A DNA stretch of 64,000 nt from Sinimarinibacterium sp. NLF-5-8 (GCF_010092425.1 NZ_CP048030.1:3111501-3175500); one strand, 5' to 3'. Shown: positions 35,558-44,758, counted from the first letter of the stretch. Notes: generated by a model from the sequence alone, not told the origin. Numbers and translations are program-made.

Positions 35558-35572
35558 TGACACAAGTTGTCA
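35558..35572. promoter_or_regulatory. Inverted repeat TGACA-N5-TGTCA before cytochrome b561
   Basis: TGACACAAGTTGTCA, only 35 bases upstream of the start codon. This close position differs from the distal sites elsewhere and would suit repression or a different regulator. Confidence 0.45.
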
Positions 35573-35606
35573 CGCGCGCGCATCCGTGACCCAAGGAGAC
35601 AACAAC

Positions 35607-36140
35607 ATGAGCATCCCGCGCTACCGCAATTCACTGATCGTTGCGCACTGGCTGATGGCGCTGCTGATCCTGGGGCTGATTGGCCTGGGCTGGTACATGG
35701 TTGAAATCCCGCCCAAAACGCCGGCACGAGGTTATTTTTACAACCTGCATAAAGCGTTTGGGCTGATCGCAATGGGCGTGATCGTGCTGTTTGCACTGCT
35801 GCGCGCGCTGCAGCGGCCACCACCGTTGCCGGATTCGATGCAAAGCTGGGAAAAAACCGCCGCACACTGGGCGCATATGCTGACCTACGGATTGCTGCTG
35901 GTGGTGCCGTTGAGCGGCTATGCAGAAGCCAATCTCAACCCCTATGGCATCAAGTTTTTTGGCCTGCACCTCAAACCGTGGGGGCCTGAAATGGCCGGGC
36001 TGTCGGCTGCGCTCAAAACCGTTCATGTGTATAGCGCCAATGCCTTTGCTGGATTGTTGGGCATCCATATCCTGGCCGCACTCAAGCACGCGTTGATCAA
36101 TCGTGACGGTGTTTTGCGACGGATGTTGCCCGGGCGCTGA
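35607..36140 (+). CDS. Cytochrome b561-family membrane protein
   Basis: A 177-residue di-haem cytochrome b561 of the bacterial YodB/CybB type with four transmembrane helices. Likely haem-ligand His residues are in IVAHWLMA, NLHKAFG, WAHMLTYG and GIHILAALKH. Such proteins pass electrons between quinone and periplasmic acceptors. AAGGAG precedes the ATG at 35607. Its place after the pqq operon suggests a link between the quinoprotein chain and the respiratory quinone pool, although oxidative-stress roles are known for relatives. Confidence 0.88.
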   Translation: MSIPRYRNSLIVAHWLMALLILGLIGLGWYMVEIPPKTPARGYFYNLHKAFGLIAMGVIVLFALLRALQRPPPLPDSMQSWEKTAAHWAHMLTYGLLLVVPLSGYAEANLNPYGIKFFGLHLKPWGPEMAGLSAALKTVHVYSANAFAGLLGIHILAALKHALINRDGVLRRMLPGR

Positions 36141-36216
36141 AGCGGCTTGGGGCACGTCCGGCAAAGCCCCCGTCATTCGCAAGGCTGACGGCTGGCGGAT
36201 TGCGGCGCGCGCGCAA

Positions 36217-36254
36217 CAAAAAACCTTTCGCCGCGCGTGCAGCGAAAGGTTTTT
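36217..36254. terminator. Bidirectional terminator between cytochrome b561 and acyl-CoA dehydrogenase
   Basis: AAAAAACCTTTCGC is mirrored by GCGAAAGGTTTTTT around a ten-base loop; it serves both converging genes. Confidence 0.88.
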
Positions 36255-36275
36255 TAAAACAGCGCGACAGAAGTT

Positions 36276-37418
36276 TTAACGACCCACCAGCGAACGGGCG
36301 ATGACTTCTTTCATGATCTCGGAGGTGCCGCCGTAGATGCGCTGAATGCGCGCGTCGCAGTAGAAGCGTGAGATCGGGTACTCAACCATGTAGCCGTAGC
36401 CGCCGAACAGCTGCAGGCAGGCGTCGGTGACGCGGCCTTCCATTTCGGTGGTGGCCAGCTTGAGCATGGCGGCGGTGGGCACGTCCAGTGCCTTGCTGTC
36501 GTACAGCGCCGTGCATTTTTCGGCAAAGGCGCGGTGGACTTCGATATCGGTTTTGACCTTGGCCAGCTCAAAGCGGGTGTTCTGGAAGCTGGCGATTGGC
36601 GTGCCGAAGGCTTTGCGCGTGGTGACGTATTCAATGGTTTTTTCCAACGCACCGAGGGCGTGATAAACCGCCGAGGTGGACAGGATCAAACGTTCGCGTG
36701 GCAGCTCGTCGATGAGGTGACCAAAGCCGCCGCCGAGTTTGCCGAGCACTTCATCTTTGCTCACGCGCAGGTTGTCGAAGAACAGCTCCGAGGTATCGGC
36801 GGCATGCAGACCGATTTTTTCCAGGTTGCGGCCGCGCTGAAAGCCGGGCAGGGACGTGTCCACGGTGAACAGGGTGATGCCCTTGGCACCGGCCTTGGGA
36901 TCGGTCTTGGTGGCCAGCACCACCACGCCGGCGTTCTGGCCGTTGGTGATGAAGGTTTTGGAGCCGTTGATGAGGTAGTCATCGCCATCGGCAATGGCCG
37001 AGGTTTTCATCCCTTGCAGGTCGGAACCGGCACCGGGTTCGGTCATGCCGATGGCGCCGATGCACTCCCCGCGCGCCATGCGCGGCAGGTATTTCTGGCG
37101 CTGCGCTTCGGTGCCCAGATGCAGGATGTAGGGCGCGGCAATGTCGGAGTGCACCGACAGGTTGGACGCCAGCGCCAGAAAGCCAAAGCGGCTGGCTTCT
37201 TCCACCACCACCGAGCTGAACTGGAAGGTTGCGCCCATGCCGCCGTATTCCTCCGGCAGATCGACGCACAGCAATCCGGCTTCACCCATTTGCAGGTACA
37301 GCTCTTTGGGAAAAATGCCTTCGCGTTCCCACTTTTCATAATGCGGCTCGACGTTATCGGCCAAAAAGCGGCGCACGGTGTCGCGGAACAGTTCCAATTC
37401 TTCGTTGTGTTGAGTCAT
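36276..37418 (-). CDS. Acyl-CoA dehydrogenase
   Basis: A 380-residue FAD-dependent acyl-CoA dehydrogenase, catalysing the first oxidation step of beta-oxidation or branched acyl-CoA breakdown. The N-terminal helical domain is followed by the FAD/substrate segment IGMTEPGAGSDLQGM, FITNGQNAG, and the C-terminal QLFGGYGYMVEYPISRFYCDARIQRIYGGTSEIMK with the usual Glu of IYGGTSE. It resembles the long-chain/FadE-like, citronellyl-type branch. ATG at 37418 has only a weak upstream signal. It stands alone, convergent with cytochrome b561, and its chain-length preference cannot be read from sequence. Confidence 0.92.
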   Translation of the reverse strand: MTQHNEELELFRDTVRRFLADNVEPHYEKWEREGIFPKELYLQMGEAGLLCVDLPEEYGGMGATFQFSSVVVEEASRFGFLALASNLSVHSDIAAPYILHLGTEAQRQKYLPRMARGECIGAIGMTEPGAGSDLQGMKTSAIADGDDYLINGSKTFITNGQNAGVVVLATKTDPKAGAKGITLFTVDTSLPGFQRGRNLEKIGLHAADTSELFFDNLRVSKDEVLGKLGGGFGHLIDELPRERLILSTSAVYHALGALEKTIEYVTTRKAFGTPIASFQNTRFELAKVKTDIEVHRAFAEKCTALYDSKALDVPTAAMLKLATTEMEGRVTDACLQLFGGYGYMVEYPISRFYCDARIQRIYGGTSEIMKEVIARSLVGR

Positions 37419-37541
37419 GGCGGATCAAAAGGTTGGTATTAAAAAAGGGCGCGTATTGTAAGAGCTTGTGCCCGCGCTGCCAGAAACGGCGCGCGCGGCA
37501 AAAACTCCCCAAGACCGCCATCGTGCAGGGATAATGGGCAA

Positions 37542-38777
37542 ATGACACCACCCCAACCTTCTCGCATCAGCCCGGCCTGGGTCTTGATGGGCATTTTGCT
37601 GGCGGCCGTGAATCTGCGCACCGCCGTGACTTCACTGACGCCGCTGCTCGATCAGTTGGCCGCCACCTTTGGCTTTGGCGCGGTGCTGATGGGCGTGTTC
37701 GGCATGTTGCCTACCGCCGCGTTTGCGTTGTTTGGGGTGATGACGCCGCGCGTGGCACAGCGCATGGGGCTTGAGCGCGCGATCCTGCTGGCGATGGCGC
37801 TCACCGCCGTGGGGCTGTTGGCGCGCGCGCTGGCAGGCGGCGTGGCGGGACTGTTGATCGGCTCGATTGTGGCGCTGGCGGGCGGCGGCATTGGCAACGT
37901 GGTACTGCCGCCGCTGGTCAAACGCTATTTTCCGCAGCGCATTGGCGGCGTCAGTGCGCTGTATATCACCGTGCTGCAAATCGGCACGGCGATTCCGGCG
38001 TTTACTGCCGTGCCGATTGCCCAGGCGGTCGGCTGGCGGGCTTCACTGGGGCTGTGGGCGGCCTTGGGCGTCTTCGCTGCCGTGCCGTGGCTGTGGTTGA
38101 TCACCGCTCATCGCCGGGCACTGGCGCGCGCGCCGCACATCACCGCCCCGGCTGTTCCGACATCCACAGCCCCTGCCGCCGTGCGCGCGCGCCTGCCGGT
38201 GTGGCGCAGCACACTGGCCTGGGGCATGGCGCTGATGTTTGGCGTGACTTCGCTGATCACTTACGCGCTGTTTACCTGGCTGCCGAGTTATCTGGTGCAA
38301 GTCGGAACCACGCCCGCACAGGCCGGCGTGTTGCTGGGCGTGTTCTCCGCGCTGGGCTTGGTGGGTGCCCTGGGCATGCCGCTGGTTGCGGTGCGGCTGC
38401 GCAATCCGTTTGCCCTGGTGGTGCTGTGTGCGCTGCTCTACAGCGGTGGCTTTGCCGGGCTGCTGTGGTCACCGCTGCATCCGACGCTGCTGTGGGTGAT
38501 CTTGCTCGGACTGGGCGGCAACACGTTTCCGCTGTCGCTGACCCTGATCAACCTGCGCACGCGCGGTGCGGCAGGATCGGCGGCGCTGTCCGGCTTCATG
38601 CAAGGGGTGGGTTACGCGCTGAGCTGCCTTGGGCCGCTGCTGCTGGGCGTGCTGCGTGATCTCACCGGCGGCTGGAACGTGCCGCTGGCGTTTTTATGGA
38701 GCTGCGTGATTTTGATGCTGATCGGCGGCTGGCAAGCCTGCAAACCGCGCGCGCTGGAAGATGAGCGGGTGCGGTAA
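37542..38777 (+). CDS. MFS transporter of the CynX/NimT type
   Basis: A 411-residue 12-helix major facilitator related to cyanate/nitroimidazole transporters (CynX/NimT/YeaN). The N-terminus has the helix VLMGILLAAVNLRTAVTSL, in which an Arg in helix 1 (NLR) is typical of this group; a cytoplasmic Ala/Pro-rich loop sits at mid-protein. ATG at 37542 follows a weakly purine-rich leader. It is divergent from the acyl-CoA dehydrogenase gene with 123 bases between. The substrate is unknown. Confidence 0.88.
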   Translation: MTPPQPSRISPAWVLMGILLAAVNLRTAVTSLTPLLDQLAATFGFGAVLMGVFGMLPTAAFALFGVMTPRVAQRMGLERAILLAMALTAVGLLARALAGGVAGLLIGSIVALAGGGIGNVVLPPLVKRYFPQRIGGVSALYITVLQIGTAIPAFTAVPIAQAVGWRASLGLWAALGVFAAVPWLWLITAHRRALARAPHITAPAVPTSTAPAAVRARLPVWRSTLAWGMALMFGVTSLITYALFTWLPSYLVQVGTTPAQAGVLLGVFSALGLVGALGMPLVAVRLRNPFALVVLCALLYSGGFAGLLWSPLHPTLLWVILLGLGGNTFPLSLTLINLRTRGAAGSAALSGFMQGVGYALSCLGPLLLGVLRDLTGGWNVPLAFLWSCVILMLIGGWQACKPRALEDERVR

Positions 38778-38982
38778 ACGCCAGCACCCAGACGGCCATT
38801 GTTGCCAGATGCCGGCGTGATGTATCGGCGTTTGGCCAAACCGATGGATCGCCCTTGCAGGGGGGCGATTGCTGCGGTTGCGCGCGCAGTGACGCGGCGC
38901 AAGGGTCATAACGTCGCGGCAGCGTCGTCCAACACCAATCGCGCATGCTGAGCGGTTTCGACGTTCTTCGTTCGAATAAAAA

Positions 38983-39885
38983 CTAGCCTGCGACCACACC
39001 ATGTGCCTGCATGTCGGCGTGATAGCTGGAGCGCACCATCGGCCCGCTGGCGACGTGTTTGAAGCCCATTTGCTCGCCGAGGACGCGCAGCCGTTCAAAT
39101 TCATCGGGATGCACATAGCGCGTCACGGGCAGGTGATTGCGTGAAGGTTGCAGGTATTGACCGAGCGTCAGCATATCGACGTTGTGCGCGCGCAGGTCGC
39201 GCATGACCTGCTCGATTTCTTCGATTTCTTCACCCAGACCCAACATCAAGCCCGATTTGGTCGGAACCTCCGGGTGCATGGCCTTGAAGCGTTCCAGCAG
39301 ATCCAGCGACCACTCGTAATCCGAGCCGGGGCGTGCCTGTTTATACAGGCGCGGCACGGTTTCCAGATTGTGATTGAACACATCGGGCGGGTGATCTTTG
39401 AAGATGGTCAGTGCCGGATCCATGCGGCCGCGAAAATCGGGCACCAGCACTTCGATGGTCAGGTTGGGTGATTGCGCGCGCGCTTCAACAATGCACGCGG
39501 CAAAGTGAGCGGCGCCGCCATCCAGCAGATCATCGCGATCAACGGACGTAATCACCACATAGCGCAGACCCATCGCGCGGATGGTTTGTGCCAGATGCTT
39601 GGGTTCGTTGGGATCGAGCGCGTTGGGGCGGCCATGTGCGACATCGCAGAACGGGCAGCGTCGTGTGCAAATGTCACCCATGATCATGAACGTGGCGGTG
39701 CCCTTGCCAAAGCATTCACCCAGATTCGGGCAGCTGGCTTCTTCACAGACCGTATGCAAATGGTTTTCGCGCAGCACCTGTTTGAGTTTGATCACCTCCG
39801 GGGTGCCGGGGAACTTGGCGCGAATCCAGGACGGTTTGCGCAACGGCGTCACAGTTGGTTCGATCTTGACCGGAATCCGCGCCAT
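38983..39885 (-). CDS. lipA: Lipoyl synthase LipA (5' end apparently frameshifted)
   Basis: Radical SAM enzyme that inserts two sulfurs into octanoyl groups. The auxiliary cluster Cys are in [12 protein letters not shown] and the radical SAM triad in CTRRCPFC; the C-terminus has the conserved RSSYHAD serine. ATG at 39885 is the first Met in frame, giving 300 residues, but homologous sequence ([17 protein letters not shown]) continues upstream of it. An ATG at 39962 with GGAG seven bases before it opens a different frame, [11 protein letters not shown], that runs into a C5 run at 39930-39934. One extra C there would join both into a normal-length protein of about 326 residues. lipB is not adjacent. 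Confidence 0.93.
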   Translation of the reverse strand: MARIPVKIEPTVTPLRKPSWIRAKFPGTPEVIKLKQVLRENHLHTVCEEASCPNLGECFGKGTATFMIMGDICTRRCPFCDVAHGRPNALDPNEPKHLAQTIRAMGLRYVVITSVDRDDLLDGGAAHFAACIVEARAQSPNLTIEVLVPDFRGRMDPALTIFKDHPPDVFNHNLETVPRLYKQARPGSDYEWSLDLLERFKAMHPEVPTKSGLMLGLGEEIEEIEQVMRDLRAHNVDMLTLGQYLQPSRNHLPVTRYVHPDEFERLRVLGEQMGFKHVASGPMVRSSYHADMQAHGVVAG

Positions 39886-40004
39886 TTTTTCTGCGCCGCG
39901 CAGTTTTTCACCGGCAATCAGACGCTTCAGGGGGATGGCAGGGTGGAGGGAGAATCGCTCATGACAGCTCCAGATGAATACGGTCGCAGGGGGATGCGCC
40001 CATA

Positions 40005-40031
40005 AAAAAGCGGACGCATTGTAGCGTCCGC
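40005..40031 (-). terminator. Terminator of the Roadblock/GTPase operon
   Basis: Stem GCGGACGC / GCGTCCGC; on the minus strand it is followed by TTTTTTATG, upstream of lipA. Confidence 0.82.
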
Positions 40032-40076
40032 CGATGTTGTCATGCTGCGGTGATCAAAAGATCACTGCTATGGCGC

Positions 40077-40436
40077 TCAGACTTCCAGCGCGGATTCGAC
40101 CTCGGCAATTTTGCGGCGTGCCAACGCGAGGTTGGAGCGAGACTTGTCGAGTACCAGATATAAAAACAGTCCCGGATGACCATTGACCAGGCGAATGATG
40201 TGATATTGCTGGCTGAGCGTAATCAGGATGTCTTCGATTTTGTCGCTGAGCTTCAATGAAGCCATGGTTTTGAGCTTGGCGCGCACCACTTCGGTGTTAC
40301 CGGCCGCGGCCAGCTCAAGATCGAGACCGGACCCGGCTTGACCCAGCATCATGCCGCTATTGGCATCGACCAGTGCGCTGCACATGGCACCGTCGAGGGT
40401 CAGCAGGGTTTCGAGAGAAGGTTGAATGTTGCTCAT
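40077..40436 (-). CDS. Roadblock/LC7-domain protein (second copy in cluster)
   Basis: A 119-residue Roadblock/LC7 protein. Residues about 8-115 show the alternating alpha/beta pattern of the fold (LLTLDGAMCSALVDANSGMM, then IEDILITLSQQYHIIRLV, then FLYLVLDKSRSNLALAR). MglB-like proteins of this fold act as GTPase-activating dimers for MglA-like small GTPases and set cell polarity or membrane dynamics. AAGGA precedes ATG at 40436. It is the fourth and last gene of the GTPase cluster, 25 bases after the first Roadblock gene. It shares little direct similarity with that copy, suggesting different roles. Confidence 0.85.
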   Translation of the reverse strand: MSNIQPSLETLLTLDGAMCSALVDANSGMMLGQAGSGLDLELAAAGNTEVVRAKLKTMASLKLSDKIEDILITLSQQYHIIRLVNGHPGLFLYLVLDKSRSNLALARRKIAEVESALEV

Positions 40437-40461
40437 TGGGATTTTCCTTTGGGTTGTGGGG

Positions 40462-40836
40462 TTAAAGCGTGAGTTGTTGAACGCATTGGCGTGCTGCCCA
40501 AAGCAGTGCGCCAGTGACGGTGTCATCAGAGCCGACCAGTGCCAGTACCAGTGGCTGATCGGGGTGAGGCACTTCGATGAGTAAAACTTTGCCTTGACGA
40601 CCTTCGACAAGGACGCTGCCGCAGTCGCCGAGTGCCAGCTCTCCCAGCGTGGCCTGGCCGAGTGCCAGCATCGAGCTGGCCATAGCCGACAGGCGGGACG
40701 CGGAAAAATCGTGCTGACTGGCGCTGGCAACGGCAAAACCGTCAGTGCGCGCCAGCACAGCGCCGCGCAGGGTCGGTAACTGGGTCAGCAGTCGTTGCAG
40801 TGCCGCTTGGCGGAGGTGGTCGGTTGGGTTAGACAT
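40462..40836 (-). CDS. Roadblock/LC7-domain protein (first copy in cluster)
   Basis: A 124-residue Roadblock/LC7 protein with the pattern LRGAVLARTDGFAVAS, then SSMLALGQATLGELALGDCGSVLVEG, then VLLIEVPHPDQPLVLALVG, close to the MglB/dynein LC7 fold. It starts two bases after the GTPase stop codon, so co-translation is likely. A GAP or scaffold role for the adjacent GTPase is the natural reading from the family; it has not been shown for this cluster. Confidence 0.86.
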   Translation of the reverse strand: MSNPTDHLRQAALQRLLTQLPTLRGAVLARTDGFAVASASQHDFSASRLSAMASSMLALGQATLGELALGDCGSVLVEGRQGKVLLIEVPHPDQPLVLALVGSDDTVTGALLWAARQCVQQLTL

Positions 40837-40838
40837 AG

Positions 40839-41402
40839 TCAGGCTGTGGAGGTGGAAAAAGTTTTGAGCAGGTTGTGGGCTTCGATTTGGCTGAGGAGCG
40901 CGTCAAGCAGTAGCAGAACGTCATCGCGCTGGCGCACGTCAACGCTGAAAACCGGCAGCCGTAAGTCGCGACGTTCCAGCCAGTCGAGGTAGTCATCCAG
41001 CGTGGTCGTGCCTTCGTTGCTGCGATTGATGCCAATCACCATCGCGGCACTCTGCGCCAGATCGGCGAACGCCTCGATGTATGGGGCGAGATCAGCCAGC
41101 GGGTCGGGGCGTGAGTTATCGGACAGCAGCACCACGCCCAAAGCGCCTTTACTGCTTATTTTCCACATGAAATCAAAGCGTTCCTGGCCGGGCATGCCGT
41201 ACAGGCGGAGCTGCTCGCCGCCGGGCAGCGCAATCTCGCCGTAATCCATCGCAACGGTGGTATGCGTTTTGCCGTGACGTTCCAGATCGGTGTTACGGGC
41301 TTCGGTGGATACCGGCGGGATATCACTGATCGTGCTGATCGCTGTGGTTTTGCCCGCGCCCATCGGACCGGAAAACAGCAGTTTGAACTCGACCGGCTTC
41401 AT
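40839..41402 (-). CDS. Small Ras-like GTPase of a Roadblock cluster
   Basis: A 187-residue small GTPase. G1 is GPMGAGKT (12-19), the switch I Thr may be in KTHTTVAMDYG, and G3 is changed to YGMPGQERF (the usual D-x-x-G Asp is Tyr). G4 is degenerate (GINRSN in place of N-K-x-D). Similar deviations occur in MglA-like and Roadblock-associated bacterial GTPases. ATG at 41402 overlaps the stop of the upstream gene (ATGA). It is expected to switch at the membrane or with cytoskeletal partners; the effector is unknown. Confidence 0.87.
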   Translation of the reverse strand: MKPVEFKLLFSGPMGAGKTTAISTISDIPPVSTEARNTDLERHGKTHTTVAMDYGEIALPGGEQLRLYGMPGQERFDFMWKISSKGALGVVLLSDNSRPDPLADLAPYIEAFADLAQSAAMVIGINRSNEGTTTLDDYLDWLERRDLRLPVFSVDVRQRDDVLLLLDALLSQIEAHNLLKTFSTSTA

Positions 41403-42385
41403 GACAGATTCAGTGCCAGTGCAGAACGAATCCGGCTGAGCATGCCAAAGATGCCGCTGCGCGGCGTGGCGATCTCTGCCGGAGGCGGGGTTTGTGATGT
41501 GGCCGTTGCAGACGCAGCAGGCATCAGCGCGCCGCACAGTGCCGCTGCATTCAGATAGTTGCCGATCACACTCAGCGGAATGGTCGAAACACGCGACAGC
41601 TCCAGCGGTGAAAGATCGGACTGCATCAGCAATGACGTGCAGCGCAGGTCAGAGGTGCGGCGACCGATCAGGCCGAAATCAGGCCAGCGGCGCAGCCGAT
41701 AGCGACGTTCAGCGTCGATGGCGCGCAACAGTGTGTTGTCGGAACGGGTGATGCCCAGTCCCCACAGCAACGGTTCTGCCGATTGCGCGACATGCTCGCG
41801 ATACGCGGTCAGTCGTGCCTCTACTGCGGTTTGCGCGCGTATTTGCAGATCGTCGGCGGCCAGCAGTTGCGCCAGATCGTCGATCGACAGGCGCTGATGC
41901 CAGAACAGTTGGCGTTTGCTGATGTCGATCCAGCCCTGATGCGCACCGCTATGGATATGGACGATTTTTGCGCCAGGTGTATGCAGCGCGTCATACAACT
42001 GCTGGCACAGGCTGTCGCTTTGCGCCGCTGCACGTGGGAATGCGGGTTGACCCGCCAGCCGTTGTGATGCGGCATCAAGGCAGGCAATCAGGCGGCTGGC
42101 GCCAAACGGATATTTGAGTGTCAGCGCTTCGGGCTGATCTTCGCTGGCAACGGAGGCAACGAAAACCTGACGGCGCGCATCACTGCGCCTGAGCATTGCC
42201 AGTGCCAGCGTGTTGCTGGCGTCGTAGACGACAACATCGGCAGTCAGTTCATCGGAATACTGCCAAGTGTCGATCGTTCTGCCGCGCAACAGTCCGAGCG
42301 TTTCGCGCAGCGAGACTTCTGCGCGCCAGTCAAACCCGATGCAGGTCAGACGGCGGGGCGAGGCGGGCAAGTTGAGTGCAGTCAT
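41399..42385 (-). CDS. Uncharacterised protein at the head of the GTPase/Roadblock operon
   Basis: A 328-residue protein I do not recognise. The first 115 residues alternate beta strands and helices (CIGFDWRAEVS, DVVVYDASN, QVFVASVASED, KYPFGASRLIACLDAA), reminiscent of a receiver-like fold without clear phosphorylation residues. The C-terminal third (SDLSPLELSRVSTIPLSVIG, about 255-290) looks like a small winged-helix or effector-binding domain, followed by a Pro/Thr-rich linker and a short amphipathic tail. Its stop overlaps the GTPase start, so it is probably the dedicated input or effector of that switch. Confidence 0.75.
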   Translation of the reverse strand: MTALNLPASPRRLTCIGFDWRAEVSLRETLGLLRGRTIDTWQYSDELTADVVVYDASNTLALAMLRRSDARRQVFVASVASEDQPEALTLKYPFGASRLIACLDAASQRLAGQPAFPRAAAQSDSLCQQLYDALHTPGAKIVHIHSGAHQGWIDISKRQLFWHQRLSIDDLAQLLAADDLQIRAQTAVEARLTAYREHVAQSAEPLLWGLGITRSDNTLLRAIDAERRYRLRRWPDFGLIGRRTSDLRCTSLLMQSDLSPLELSRVSTIPLSVIGNYLNAAALCGALMPAASATATSQTPPPAEIATPRSGIFGMLSRIRSALALNLS

Positions 42386-42512
42386 GGCATTCAGAAAGAC
42401 GTGGGGACAACTGCAGTGTCCCCGAGTTACCGGTGCTGCCAGACTGCTTCAGGGATGAATGGTCAACGGTGCATGACAATAGGCATAAAAGACTGATTAC
42501 CGCTCACATCTA

Positions 42513-43151
42513 TCAATTTTCTTCGGTGAATTGCATGAACAAAGGGCGCATTTTGTTGATGATCAGGCAAAACAAATCGGCGGTTTGTTCGGCGTCGTAA
42601 ATCGCCGAGTGTGCCGATTCGGCATCGTGCTCAATCCCGCAGACTTGTAGCGCGCGTGCCAGCACGGTTTGTCCCAGCGCGGCACCCGCCAGAGTGGCGG
42701 TATCAAACACGCTGAACGGATGGAATGGATTGCGCTTGTATTGCGTGCGCGCCACTGCGGCGTTGATGAAACCAAGATCAAAGTGAGCGTTATGACCGAC
42801 CAGTACCGCGCGCTTGCAGCCGTTATCAGAAACCGCTTTGCGGATCGGCTTGAAAATATGCTCAAGCGCATCGCGCTCCTGCATCGCCAGCCGTAAAGGG
42901 TTGTCGATCTTGATGCCGTTGACTTCCAGCGCCGCTTTTTCGATGTTGGCGCCTTCAAACGGCGTGACATGCGCAAACACCGTTTGCCGCCGCACCAGCG
43001 TGCCGTCTTCTTCCAGCCCCAGAATCACCGCCGCAACCTCAAGCAAGGCATCGGTCTGCGCTGAAAAGCCGCCGGTTTCAACATCCACCACCACCGGCAG
43101 AAAGCCACGAAAACGATGACCAATCTTGTGCAGCGGGGTGGGGTTATCCAT
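42513..43151 (-). CDS. rnt: Ribonuclease T
   Basis: A 212-residue DEDDh 3'-5' exoribonuclease that trims tRNA and stable RNA 3' ends. Exo [10 protein letters not shown] (Asp 23, Glu 25), Exo [12 protein letters not shown] and Exo [13 protein letters not shown] are all intact, and basic/aromatic substrate-binding residues are present ([15 protein letters not shown]). ATG at 43151 gives the family's usual length. It is divergent from argG across a 319-base spacer. Confidence 0.93.
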   Translation of the reverse strand: MDNPTPLHKIGHRFRGFLPVVVDVETGGFSAQTDALLEVAAVILGLEEDGTLVRRQTVFAHVTPFEGANIEKAALEVNGIKIDNPLRLAMQERDALEHIFKPIRKAVSDNGCKRAVLVGHNAHFDLGFINAAVARTQYKRNPFHPFSVFDTATLAGAALGQTVLARALQVCGIEHDAESAHSAIYDAEQTADLFCLIINKMRPLFMQFTEEN

Positions 43152-43187
43152 TACGACTCTAAGGATATGAAAGGGCGGCAAGGATAC

Positions 43188-43301
43188 TCAAAAATGTGCA
43201 GCGCATCGCCGCGCGGCGTGATCCAGTGCGGCAAAATCGCCTTTGGTGACCCATGCAAACGCGCAACGTCCATCTTTGCCAATCCAGGTGAGCTTGGGCA
43301 C
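43188..43301 (-). CDS. Possible 37-residue ORF, maybe a methyltransferase remnant
   Basis: GTG at 43301 with AGGAAC upstream opens a frame beginning MPKLTWIGKDG and ending ...AARRCAAHF. The first ten residues resemble the N-terminus of Mod-type site-specific DNA methyltransferases (xxLxWIGKDxV); the rest does not. It may be a decayed fragment or a chance ORF. Confidence 0.3.
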   Translation of the reverse strand: MPKLTWIGKDGRCAFAWVTKGDFAALDHAARRCAAHF

Positions 43302-43425
43302 GGCGGGTTCCTGTGTTTGGGATAGGTGGGTTTGGGCGTGTTGAACAGCGGGGATGTTGGGTAAAAGTGCGGCAGTTTAACGGCGGCGTGCGTGGCCGTT
43401 ACAACCTTGGCGGGGTGGTCAGTCG

Positions 43426-43431
43426 TATAAT
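43426..43431 (+). promoter_or_regulatory. Likely -10 box of argG
   Basis: TATAAT in an otherwise GC-rich region, 40 bases upstream of the argG start. No well-spaced -35 hexamer is obvious. Confidence 0.5.
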
Positions 43432-43470
43432 CCGCGCCCCTTTGGTTATTTGAATGTAGGTCGCAAGGCG

Positions 43471-44682
43471 ATGAGCAAACCGCGCAAGATTGCGCTCGCG
43501 TATTCCGGCGGGCTGGATACCTCGGTCATCCTCAAGTGGTTGCAGGATGTGTACGACGCGGAGGTGGTGACGTTCACTGCTGACGTCGGGCAGGGTGAGG
43601 AACTCGACCATGTGCGTCCCAAGGCGCAGCAGTTTGGCGTCAAGGAAATCTTCATTGACGATCTGCGCGAAGAATTTGTCCGCGATTTTGTCTTTCCGAT
43701 GTTTCGCGCCAATGCGATTTATGAAGGTGAATACCTGCTGGGCACGTCGATCGCGCGCCCCTTGATTGCCAAGCGCCTGGTAGAGATCGCGCGCCAGACC
43801 GGCTGCGATGCGATTGCCCACGGTGCCACCGGCAAGGGTAATGACCAGGTGCGTTTTGAGCTGGGCGCGTATGCGCTGTGGCCGGAGGCCAAGGTGATTG
43901 CGCCGTGGCGCGAATGGGATCTGAACTCGCGCGAAAAACTGCTGGCCTACGCCGAACAGCACAACATCCCCATCGCCAAGAAAAAAGACGGCGGCTCACC
44001 GTATTCGATGGACGCCAACGCGCTGCACATCAGCTACGAAGGCGGCGGTCTGGAAGATCCGTGGTGGTATCCGTCCGATGACATCTGGCGCTTGACGGTG
44101 AATCCGGAAGATGCGCCCAACGAGGCACAGTACATCACCATTGGCTTTGAAAACGGTGATGCGGTGTCGGTGGACGGCCAGCGGATGACGCCGTTTGAGG
44201 TGCTTGATACCTTGAACAAGGTGGCTGGCAAGCACGGCATTGGTCGGCTGGATATTGTTGAAAACCGCTACGTGGGCATCAAATCGCGCGGCTGTTACGA
44301 AACCCCCGGCGGTACGATTTTGCTCAAGGCGCACCGCGCGATCGAGTCGATCTGCCTGGATCGTGAGCAAGCGCATCTCAAGGACGAGATCATGCCGCGC
44401 TACGCCAAGCTGATTTACAACGGCTACTGGTTCAGCCCCGAGCGGCGCGCGCTGCAAGCCTTGATTGACGATACGCAAACCAAGGTCAACGGCGAAGTGC
44501 GGCTCAAGCTCTACAAGGGCGCGATTTACAACGCCGGTCGGCGTTCTGCCGATTCGTTGTTTGACGCCAGCTTGTCCACGTTTGAAGACGACCATGGCGC
44601 GTACAACCAAAAAGACGCTGAAGGCTTTATTCGCCTGAACGGCCTGCGTCTGCGCACCGCGGCCAAGCGCGACGCGCGCTGA
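43471..44682 (+). CDS. argG: Argininosuccinate synthase
   Basis: A 403-residue ATP-dependent ligase joining citrulline and aspartate in arginine synthesis. The N-terminal PP-loop [11 protein letters not shown] binds ATP; further family blocks are [35 protein letters not shown] and [15 protein letters not shown] at 43471 is taken; a TTG seven codons upstream is in frame but gives no better signal. It is monocistronic, with a strong terminator. No other arg genes are near. Confidence 0.96.
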   Translation: MSKPRKIALAYSGGLDTSVILKWLQDVYDAEVVTFTADVGQGEELDHVRPKAQQFGVKEIFIDDLREEFVRDFVFPMFRANAIYEGEYLLGTSIARPLIAKRLVEIARQTGCDAIAHGATGKGNDQVRFELGAYALWPEAKVIAPWREWDLNSREKLLAYAEQHNIPIAKKKDGGSPYSMDANALHISYEGGGLEDPWWYPSDDIWRLTVNPEDAPNEAQYITIGFENGDAVSVDGQRMTPFEVLDTLNKVAGKHGIGRLDIVENRYVGIKSRGCYETPGGTILLKAHRAIESICLDREQAHLKDEIMPRYAKLIYNGYWFSPERRALQALIDDTQTKVNGEVRLKLYKGAIYNAGRRSADSLFDASLSTFEDDHGAYNQKDAEGFIRLNGLRLRTAAKRDAR

Positions 44683-44698
44683 TTGTTGTTCTCTGTGC

Positions 44699-44733
44699 AA
44701 AAGCCGACTTCTGGTACAGAAGTCGGCTTTTTT
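44699..44733 (+). terminator. Terminator of argG
   Basis: AAAAGCCGACTTCT / AGAAGTCGGCTTTTTT with a four-base loop. Confidence 0.9.
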
Positions 44734-44758
44734 GTGGGCGCAGCCCTCGCGCCACAAA

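Larger units (their letters stand above)
43152..43470. other. Spacer between rnt and argG
   Basis: A 319-base divergent region. It contains a -10-like TATAAT for argG and one possible short minus-strand ORF; otherwise nothing clear. Confidence 0.5.
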
